This document shows positions 35,613 through 40,773 of a DNA stretch of 40,773 nt, piece after piece. This stretch comes from a bacterium BMS3Abin06 (lineage in GTDB: Bacteria; Nitrospirota; Thermodesulfovibrionia; UBA6902), in contig BDSY01000066.1 in NCBI GenBank assembly GCA_002897895.1, forward strand, positions 1 to 40,773, given 5' to 3'. Numbering within the stretch: position 1 is the stretch's first letter; each line of letters opens with the position of its first letter. The notes below the pieces were generated by a model, which saw nothing but the letters and a program-made list of their open reading frames with translations, did not search any database and was not told the origin of the DNA. Position numbers and translations under genes: made by a program.

Positions 35613-36947
35613 GTGACAAAAGCTAAAGAAAGTGTTAATAAAATTTTCCTGGAAGCTCTTCGAAGTGTTGATCCCTCGCTTATAGTAAAAGATCACGCAA
35701 AAAGAATTCATTCTGATTTTTCCGGAACTGATTTTAAAAAGCTTTTAGTCACTGGTTTTGGCAAGGCATCTTATCAAATGGCCAAAGCAGTAGAAGATGT
35801 ATTTGATGCAAGCCTGATAACAGGAGGGATTGTTATAACGAAGTATGGACATGCTGAAAGACAGGGGGCAGGGGGCAGGGGACATGGGACATGGGATTTA
35901 AAGAAAATAAAAGTATTTGAGGCGGGGCATCCCATACCTGATGAAAACGGGATTATGGCAACAGAAGAAATTATAAAACTTTTACAGAATACGGATGAGC
36001 AGACACTTGTCTTATGTCTTATCTCAGGGGGCGGATCAGCTTTGTTTGTCTCGCCGTATGAAGGAATAACCCTCAGTGAAAAGCAGTTGATTACAGACCT
36101 GCTTTTAAGAGCGGGCGCTGACATCACTGAATTAAACTCGGTGAGAAAACATTTGTCCGGAGTTAAAGGCGGCAGGCTTGCGGAAATTGCTTCTCCGGCA
36201 AAAATCATCAGTCTCATGATATCCGATGTGATAGGCGACAAACTCGATGTAATTGCATCCGGACCAACCGCGCCGGATACCTCGACATTTAATGATGCAG
36301 CAGGTGTCATTAATAAATTCAATCTCAGGGAAAAGGCGCCGAAGGGCGTTCTCGATATCATAGACAGGGGCAGGGAAGGGCTGATACCCGAGACACCGAA
36401 GGCGGATAGTCCTGTATTTGAGAATGTTACAAATATAATTATAGGCAGCAACCGGAAAGCGCTTGAAGCTGCAAAAAATAAAGCCATGTCCATAGGGTTT
36501 GAGGCAGAGATTATCTCTTCGGGTATTATGGGGGAAGCCCGTGAGGTTGGGAAACGACTGGCCGGGAAAGCAAAAGGCACAAAGGTGCAAAGGCACAAAG
36601 GCACAAAGTGTTTTATCTCAGGGGGGGAGACAACGGTTACTGTAAGAGGGGCAGGGAAGGGCGGGCGTAATACAGAGCTTGCACTCAGTTTTGCAATGGA
36701 GATAGAGGGCATCGGAGGGGTGACTCTCCTGTCGGCCGGTACAGACGGTACAGACGGGCCAACCGATGCAGCAGGTGCAATTGTTGATGGAGAGACAATA
36801 TTAAAAGCCAAAAAGCTCGGTCTGAATCCAAAGGAATACCTTGGTAACAACGACTCCTATAACTTTTTCAACAAAATAAATTCATTGCTGATTACAGGTC
36901 CCACAGGCACTAATGTTATGGACGTGCAGATTATTGTGGTTGAATAA
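35613..36947 (+). CDS. Glycerate kinase, MOFRL/GckA family
   Basis: Predicted glycerate 2-kinase of 444 residues, phosphorylating D-glycerate to 2-phosphoglycerate. The N-terminal domain shows KKLLVTGFGKASYQMAKAVE, VFEAGHPIPDENG and LCLISGGGSALFVSPYEG; the C-terminal MOFRL domain shows GKGGRNTELALSFAMEI and LLSAGTDGTDGPTDAAGAIV. The GTG start at 35613 is preceded by AGGGGAAA. Two short segments, near residues 83-95 (QGAGGRGHGTW) and 320-332 (KGTKVQRHKGTK), are absent from the family pattern and are encoded by repeat tracts in frame (listed separately). Both fall in loop-like places, so activity may persist. Glycerate metabolism fits the nearby GpgS-like enzyme. Confidence 0.9.
   Translation: MTKAKESVNKIFLEALRSVDPSLIVKDHAKRIHSDFSGTDFKKLLVTGFGKASYQMAKAVEDVFDASLITGGIVITKYGHAERQGAGGRGHGTWDLKKIKVFEAGHPIPDENGIMATEEIIKLLQNTDEQTLVLCLISGGGSALFVSPYEGITLSEKQLITDLLLRAGADITELNSVRKHLSGVKGGRLAEIASPAKIISLMISDVIGDKLDVIASGPTAPDTSTFNDAAGVINKFNLREKAPKGVLDIIDRGREGLIPETPKADSPVFENVTNIIIGSNRKALEAAKNKAMSIGFEAEIISSGIMGEAREVGKRLAGKAKGTKVQRHKGTKCFISGGETTVTVRGAGKGGRNTELALSFAMEIEGIGGVTLLSAGTDGTDGPTDAAGAIVDGETILKAKKLGLNPKEYLGNNDSYNFFNKINSLLITGPTGTNVMDVQIIVVE
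35861..35897 (+). repeat. GGGGCA/GGGACAT tandem tract inside the glycerate kinase gene
   Basis: Tandem units GGGGCAG, GGGGCAG and GGGACAT, GGGACAT keep the frame and add about 12 residues, rich in Gly, between TKYGHA and LKKIKVFEAGHP. Related proteins pass directly from the first to the second part. Confidence 0.7.
36573..36609 (+). repeat. GGCACAAAG tract inside the glycerate kinase gene
   Basis: Four AAGG(C/T)(A/G)CAAAG-type units in tandem encode KGTKVQRHKGTK between RLAGKA and CFISGGETTVT. The unit is the same as in the intergenic element at 35412-35531, so the repeat has entered coding sequence without breaking the frame. Confidence 0.78.
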
Positions 36948-37045
36948 GCAGTTTTAATTGTTTCAGATTGCAAAAAAATTTACGTTACCAATCGTAGCTC
37001 AAAAAATGCACTCTGAGGTCAAAATAATTGCATCCCTTAAATGGT

Positions 37046-37162
37046 GTCTGTGTATAAACATAACAATTGAGCCGTCATTCCCGCAGTCTGTTGAGCGGGA
37101 ATCCAGTCTTTTTAAAGACTTCTGGTATGACAAAAACAAAAAACGGCAATTTATACACAGAC
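37046..37162. mobile_element. Miniature element: GTCTGTGTATAAA ends with a GTCATTCC core
   Basis: A perfect 13-base terminal inverted repeat (37046-37058 and 37150-37162) encloses an inner inverted repeat, GTCATTCCCGC ... GGTATGAC (37074-37131), with an AGTC-TTTTTAAAGACT hairpin inside. No coding frame. It is a typical MITE-like size (117 bases). The stretch 36948-37045 before it shows nothing else. Confidence 0.75.
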
Positions 37163-37167
37163 TCTAA

Positions 37168-37341
37168 ATATGGAGATACTCTAATCTCGGTTGCGACTTA
37201 GAGATTCAGAAGTGTTTAGATTTTTTGAAGGCACAAAAAGATGGTGCCGAAGGAACGGTATACCACTTGAGATACACAGAACCCGCGCCTCCTCAACATA
37301 TCGTAATTGACTACCACTTTTCAAAACCAAAGATTGCTTGA
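37168..37341 (+). pseudogene. Possible gene remnant, C-terminal part
   Basis: A 57-codon frame without a start codon reads protein-like: CDLEIQKCLDFLKAQKDGAE, then YHLRYTEPAPPQHIVIDYHF, then a stop. It begins immediately after the MITE-like element, as if that had cut or replaced the gene's first part. No family is recognised. Confidence 0.3.
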
Positions 37342-37364
37342 AAGTCAGGATACAGATATGGAAA

Positions 37365-37700
37365 TTAAACAGTGACCTTTTCCTCTATCGCTTTCTGAAC
37401 AAACCGGTTTAATGATACTCCCTGCCTTGTTGCCTTCTCCACGGCTTTTTTATGCAGGTCGGAAGATATCCTTACATTGAAGCTGCCTTTAAACGGTTTT
37501 TGCGGCTCTCTTCCCATCTTCCTGCATGTTTCAAGGTAATCGTCCACTGCCTCATGGAACGCCTTTTTCAGCCCTTTAACACTCTTTCCTTCAAACATGA
37601 TAAGGTCGTTGATGGATTCTATCTTACCGTAGAAAAGTTCGTCCTCTTCACTGTAGCGGACAGTACCTATATAGCTTTTATAAGTCATTGTGTCGCTCAT
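37365..37700 (-). CDS. hicB: HicB-family antitoxin
   Basis: Protein of 111 residues. The N-terminal HicB fold appears in YIGTVRYSEEDELFYGKIES and FEGKSVKGLKKAFHEAVDDYL; the C-terminal DNA-binding segment FNVRISSDLHKKAVEKATRQ ... LNRFVQKAIEE is ribbon-helix-helix-like. It should bind and neutralise HicA and repress the operon. It is the second gene of the pair, overlapping hicA by four bases (ATGA). Confidence 0.92.
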   Translation of the reverse strand: MSDTMTYKSYIGTVRYSEEDELFYGKIESINDLIMFEGKSVKGLKKAFHEAVDDYLETCRKMGREPQKPFKGSFNVRISSDLHKKAVEKATRQGVSLNRFVQKAIEEKVTV

Positions 37701-37957
37701 TTTATAACCCCCTTGTCTCTTAACTGTCGTTCAATTTCTCTCAGGTAACATCTTTTCATGATAGATGACGGATGAGGTTTATGAAACTTGATCATATCAT
37801 CCAGTTCATTATTGTAAAAAGTTGCCCGAGAGCCTGACGTTTTGCCTGTTTTGATTTCTTCATATCCAAAGACTTTAAGAAGCCGTTTAAGTTCATCAAA
37901 GGTAAAATCCTTTGGTTTTAATAGAAACCTCTTTAACAGCTTTTCTGCTTTGCTCAT
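37697..37957 (-). CDS. hicA: HicA-family mRNA interferase toxin
   Basis: Protein of 86 residues with the double-stranded RNA-binding-like HicA fold: LKRLLKVFGYEEIKTGKTSG and MIKFHKPHPSS, in which the His of FHKPHP is the likely catalytic residue. It would cleave mRNA when released from HicB. It is read first in the operon, from a promoter immediately upstream. Confidence 0.9.
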   Translation of the reverse strand: MSKAEKLLKRFLLKPKDFTFDELKRLLKVFGYEEIKTGKTSGSRATFYNNELDDMIKFHKPHPSSIMKRCYLREIERQLRDKGVIK

Positions 37958-37963
37958 GATTTT

Positions 37964-37992
37964 ATCTTAACATGGCATGACACTTAATGCAA
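37964..37992 (-). promoter_or_regulatory. Candidate promoter of hicAB
   Basis: On the minus strand TTGCAT (37987-37992) and TAAGAT (37964-37969) are 17 bases apart. The spacer contains a near-palindrome, TGTCATGCCATGT, a possible HicB operator. The start of transcription would fall at about the ATG of hicA, and no ribosome binding site is visible, so the message may be leaderless. Confidence 0.45.
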
Positions 37993-38217
37993 CTAAATTG
38001 TAGTTACATGACGGTGAATGATTTATAACGGCAGTAACGCCCTTGTACAATGCTTTTTAAAGGGGGTTAAGGAGGTTGATAGAGCAAGAGGTGATCGCAG
38101 TTCTCTGCACAAAACTGCCGCTGCTATGGCTGTGGTCTCCGAAGTGCAGCCCTGCACAGCCCAGTTGTAAATATTATCAGTCGTTCCCTGTAAATCCGTG
38201 GAGTGTGTACCTTAATA
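37993..38217. other. Intergenic stretch, nothing assigned
   Basis: The stretch has a GC-rich middle with short inverted segments (for example CTGCAC and GTGCAG) that could fold, and an AAGGAGG followed by a TTG frame at 38076. That frame continues through the tRNA gene in antisense and is not credible. A structured small RNA is possible, but I do not recognise one. Confidence 0.3.
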
Positions 38218-38304
38218 TGGTGCCGAAGGCGGGATTCGAACCCGCACAGGATTGCTCCCACTAGACCCTGAACCTAGCGCGTCTGCCAGTTCCGCCACTT
38301 CGGC
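38218..38304 (-). tRNA. tRNA-Leu (anticodon CAG), CCA encoded
   Basis: The minus strand folds into a type II tRNA. The acceptor arms are GCCGAAG and CTTCGGC with discriminator A and an encoded CCA (38218-38220). The anticodon loop is TTCAGGG, giving CAG (38268-38270). A long variable arm is present, and the T-arm GCGGG-TTCGAAT-CCCGC is perfect. The anticodon reads CUG leucine codons. Confidence 0.96.
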
Positions 38305-38373
38305 AAAAAAAGATCAATCATTAAAATGTTAAATCAAGGAACTTCTTTAAATTTAATTATTAAATATCTCGAC

Positions 38374-38511
38374 AGTACCGAGTTCTGTCATTCCGGCTTG
38401 TCCGGAATCTATAACCCTTTGATTTTCCCGGATTCCCGACAAGCGGGAATGACAACTGCGTGGTCATGACGTTTTCTTTAGAATTAACATGTTAAAAGAG
38501 AACTCGGTACT
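38374..38511. mobile_element. Miniature element: AGTACCGAGTTCT ends with a TGTCATTCC core
   Basis: A perfect 13-base terminal inverted repeat (38374-38386 and 38499-38511) encloses the same kind of core as elsewhere, TGTCATTCCGG ... GCGGGAATGACA (38387-38453). The outer ends differ completely from those of the element at 37046. Length 138 bases, non-coding. Confidence 0.75.
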
Positions 38512-38570
38512 CTTAAGTAAATATCTTTTATTCCATAAATTTGAATTTTGATTTTTATTTTTGAATTTTT

Positions 38571-38999
38571 CTAATACATACTTGCAGGAACTATAAACGG
38601 ATTATCGCCATCTATATTTAATAATACCATTGTTTCTTTATTTAATACTAAAGAAGCTACTCCCCTGTTTTCAATCTTTCCGTCATTTTCCAGCTGCCAT
38701 TCCCCCTTCCAGTTCAGATCAACAATCACAGAAGAGCCTTTTATTCTTACTATCTTAACTACAAAAGAAACGTCGGCCTTTTTAAAAAAAAGGTTTTTAA
38801 CAATATCCTCTGAAAGATTGGGCGCTGTCAGTTTCCGTAAGGATTTAATATTTTTCTCTCCATACGCTGAAATGATAGAATTAATACTGTTTAAAGCTTC
38901 TGTGTATAAAAGGGAATCAGCAGACGGTTTTTCATTGTCGGAAGCACAACCGAAAGCCATCAATATTGTAACAAACAAAAGAGCATAAATTTTTTTCAT
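38571..38999 (-). CDS. Small lipoprotein of unknown function
   Basis: Protein of 142 residues with a lipoprotein signal (MKKIYALLFVTILMAFGCAS, Cys18 acylated). The mature part, with ALNSINSIISAYGEKNIKSL and a run of strands (VSFVVKIVRIKGSSVIVDLN WKGEW), resembles the SnoaL/NTF2-like or DUF4878-like small domains, which often sense or bind ligands. This is a tentative fold call. AAAGGT stands before the ATG. It is read alone; an AT-rich repeat-like tract follows its stop. Confidence 0.72.
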   Translation of the reverse strand: MKKIYALLFVTILMAFGCASDNEKPSADSLLYTEALNSINSIISAYGEKNIKSLRKLTAPNLSEDIVKNLFFKKADVSFVVKIVRIKGSSVIVDLNWKGEWQLENDGKIENRGVASLVLNKETMVLLNIDGDNPFIVPASMY

Positions 39000-39113
39000 A
39001 TATTTACCTTTGATTATATTTTTGAATAAGGAATTTTACATCTTTGAATAGAGTTTTTCAACAATTTAGCGGATTCAATTGATTATTGACCTGCGATGAT
39101 GTGTGCGCGGAAA

Positions 39114-39146
39114 GAAAAAACCGTGCCGGGAGCCCGGCACGGTTTT
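39114..39146 (-). terminator. Rho-independent terminator after the cytochrome gene
   Basis: The hairpin CCGTGCCGGG-AG-CCCGGCACGG (39121-39142) is perfect. On the minus strand it is followed by six T (39115-39120), fitting the end of the cytochrome gene. It also has four T on the plus side. It stands 15 bases past the second half of the gene, which supports treating both halves as one transcript. Confidence 0.9.
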
Positions 39147-39160
39147 CAGAATAAACGGAT

Positions 39161-40423
39161 TTATTCATTGAAGCTTACGGTCTTCGTAACTTTTTTAACC
39201 GGTTCCCAGTGGCCGGTCTCGTATTCAAATAGAAAGGTCGCTTCAATATCAACGGATTTTATGTTTTTATCGAGGATGATAACATTTATTTTTTCATCGG
39301 TCTGTCCCGGTTCAAGACCCTGATTGATAGGTGTCGTTGCTGTTATATCCCAATATTTGAGGGGGACGTCTTTGTTTCCCTTAAACCATAAATTCCAGTT
39401 GTCGTAATTTCTTCTTTCTGTGTATATCACATTGCCGTCCTGATCTTTTGCGGTCACTTCCAGTGCCGCTCTTGGCATGTATCCTCAACCGTTTGGTATG
39501 CCGTGCCCTGAATGGCTGGTCAGTTTTACATTAAAGGCCAGGGCCGGTGTTATTTCGTTTTTGTAGTTGTTAACGACTTGAGTAGAATCGGCCTCAATTT
39601 CGATTTCCATTGCTGCGGCGAAAAAGTCTTTATCGTGCGCCCCCGGAAACTTGTGGCTTTTGGGATCATCAGGATCAGCAGGCTTCATGTGGCAATCCTG
39701 GCATTTTTCCTTCCCGCCTTTATCTACGTAATTTTCCTTGTAGCTTGTGTAAAGGGTAGGGCACTGCGAGAATGGAACGCTATCCGGACAGCCGTGGTGA
39801 CATGTTGCGCAGAATTGTGAGGTTGTCAGGTAGTCGGATTTGAATGTCTTGAAATCTTCATGCTTGGCTTCTTCGGGGTCATCTTCTCCCCTCGGACCGT
39901 AGATGGCCCCTTCTTCAGGCTTATTACTCCAGTAACCGTCTTTTAAGGCAAAAAGATTATGGCAGCCGTAGCAGTTGAGGTTAAGTTTTGAAAGCTGTTT
40001 TACTGCAGCATCCCTTTTTGATTCATCAGGGTCATCTGCTGCGGTTAACACCATATCAATGATCTCTGAAACCAGATTATCATCAGCATACTTTATATAA
40101 GGGGCATGGCACCACATGCAGTTACTCTTAATGTCCATCTTTGTCATACCGGCTTCTTTCTCAAGCCCCTGCTTTATATAAGTCCTCCATGTCTGAATTA
40201 CACGGGGGTCAATGAATGCCTTGCTGTGCATTGACTGACTCCATTCTTCATAGATTTGTTCGTGGCAGTCGGCGCAAACTTTGGGGTCGAACCTGGCTGC
40301 CAGCTCATCGATAGTAGAAAGCAGCTTACCGGGTACTGTCGGGGCATGCGCTGCCGACGCAAGTGCGGATGCAGGAACAACGGCTATCGAGAGGAGCAAA
40401 AGTAAAGTCAACAAAAATCTCAT
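39161..40423 (-). CDS. Five-haem periplasmic cytochrome c with an in-frame TGA codon
   Basis: Exported multihaem cytochrome. A signal sequence (FLLTLLLLLSIAVVPASALA) is followed by five CxxCH motifs at residues 50-54, 102-106, 151-155, 205-209 and 241-245. An in-frame TGA at 39485-39487 stands at residue 313, between HGIPNG and GYMPRAALEV. The frame continues without a shift for another 107 residues, a soluble strand-rich domain (VIILDKNIKSVDIEATFLFE), to a stop just before the terminator. The whole would be 420 residues. The family transfers electrons in the periplasm; it resembles cytochrome c554-like proteins, without a firm assignment. The TGA may be a nonsense mutation, a sequencing error or recoded. 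GAGGA before the ATG at 39478 would also allow re-initiation. AAAGGAGGT precedes the main start. Confidence 0.82.
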
Positions 40424-40479
40424 ACAAACCTCCTTTCATTTTGTTTAGTTTGATACACGCAGGTTATATTTCAACCTAT

Positions 40480-40508
40480 AGAATATTTTAGGTTCTTTCT
40501 CATTTCAA
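40480..40508 (-). promoter_or_regulatory. Candidate promoter of the cytochrome gene
   Basis: On the minus strand TTGAAA (40503-40508) and TATTCT (40480-40485) are 17 bases apart. The -10 region overlaps a short inverted repeat AACCTA ... TAGGTT. The leader would be about 50 bases with a strong AAAGGAGGT site. Confidence 0.4.
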
Positions 40509-40549
40509 GTGGGTAAAATATATCTTTTTAATATCCTTCTGCCTTATTT

Positions 40550-40578
40550 CCCCTCTAAAAAGAGGGGATTAAGGGGTG
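40550..40578. repeat. CCCCTCT hairpin repeat at the end of the DUF559 gene
   Basis: CCCCTCT-AAAA-AGAGGGG (40550-40567) is followed by TTAAGGGGTGTG. The AAGGGGTGTG part encodes the last residues (HTP) of the DUF559 gene. This kind of tail is common for DUF559 genes in other genomes (general knowledge) and suggests a small repeat-borne gene. Confidence 0.55.
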
Positions 40579-40773
40579 TGTTTATTCTTAATCTTATTTA
40601 TACAATTTTTAATATCTTCCAACACCCCTTCAATATTATTCAGTACGTCATCATCGCTGTATCTTAAAACTCTTATTCCTATTTCATTTAATCTCTGTTC
40701 TTTCTTTTTGTCTCTTTCAAATACTTCCTTAAAGCCATGTGTATATCCATCCAATTCAATTGCTAACATCAAT
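40569..40773 (-). CDS. DUF559 endonuclease-like protein, 5' part beyond the window
   Basis: The visible C-terminal 67 residues carry the DUF559 core MLAIELDGYTHGFKEVFERD and IGIRVLRYSDDDVLNNIEGV, where E and D belong to the PD-(D/E)xK-like (Vsr-related) site. The gene runs off the right edge; the frame is open at the border. The family is related to very-short-patch repair and restriction endonucleases; its cellular role is unclear. Confidence 0.85.
   Translation of the reverse strand, partial: LMLAIELDGYTHGFKEVFERDKKKEQRLNEIGIRVLRYSDDDVLNNIEGVLEDIKNCINKIKNKHTP

Noticed and set aside
35774..36850. A 358-codon minus-strand frame opposite the glycerate kinase gene
   Set aside because: It lies wholly antisense to a clear conserved gene and has low-complexity Pro/Ser/Ala composition, typical of a shadow frame.
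37993..38217. Possible SRP RNA, tmRNA or 6S RNA next to the tRNA
   Set aside because: The region is GC-rich and may fold, but the conserved SRP GGAAGGAAGCAG-type loop and the tmRNA tRNA-like ends are absent.
38076..38264. A plus-strand frame with AAGGAGG upstream, running into the tRNA region
   Set aside because: It reads through the tRNA-Leu gene in antisense, giving the familiar artefact VPKAGFEPA. The CxxxxPSCKYY stretch reminded me weakly of YidD, but the match is too short.
1..40773. CRISPR array
   Set aside because: No set of regularly spaced identical repeats with unique spacers was seen. The repeats present are inverted or tandem and of variable spacing.

Overview
The window looks like bacterial chromosome from an anaerobic or microaerophilic organism with an outer membrane. 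Its conserved genes are system II cytochrome c maturation (CcsA/ResB), an M16 peptidase pair, a multihaem cytochrome, ThyX, CLC channels, and a trehalose/glucosylglycerate-type osmolyte set. Together with the dispersed repeat families this suggests Nitrospirota (Thermodesulfovibrio-like) or a neighbouring phylum. That placement is inference; no phylogenetic marker is present.

Layout. 1-3.5 kb: a defence-like module with an unknown gene, a broken duplicate 5' end of a RelE-UvrD gene, a RhuM fragment, and an intact RelE-like/UvrD helicase fusion. 3.5-8.8 kb: a small deleted repeat element, then two M16 peptidase genes and ccsA-resB. 8.9-10.2 kb: an AAA/DUF4143 ATPase behind a palindromic, apparently leaderless promoter. 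10.3-26.4 kb: a BREX type 3 island (brxF, brxC, pglX, brxHII remnant, pglZ, brxA-like), bounded on both sides by copies of the 3' end of thyX. 26.4-35.4 kb, minus strand: thyX, two CLC genes, TreT trehalose synthase, DUF5752, an MscS channel, a Lys/Ala-rich protein and a GpgS-like glycosyltransferase. 35.6-36.9 kb: a glycerate kinase invaded in frame by two repeat tracts. 37-40.8 kb: HicBA, tRNA-Leu(CAG), a lipoprotein, a five-haem cytochrome with an in-frame TGA, and a partial DUF559 gene.

The BREX operon is the main point of interest. It is interrupted by guest genes: a DUF6978-like/DUF1828 pair, an HD-hydrolase/YwgA-like pair, a four-helix-bundle repeat element that seems to split the 5' end of pglX, and a TIGR04255-led trio. 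The third core enzyme, the helicase BrxHII, is deleted from its Walker A motif onward, apparently in frame, with the junction to pglZ preserved. A 30-nt copy of the brxC 3' end after the first guest pair looks like a footprint of insertion or recombination. As read, the island is either a BREX system whose helicase function was lost or replaced by guests, or one in decay.

The rest reads as a coherent housekeeping neighbourhood for envelope proteolysis, cytochrome c assembly and osmotic stress. It is peppered with at least four families of short inverted repeats, some of which enter coding sequence.
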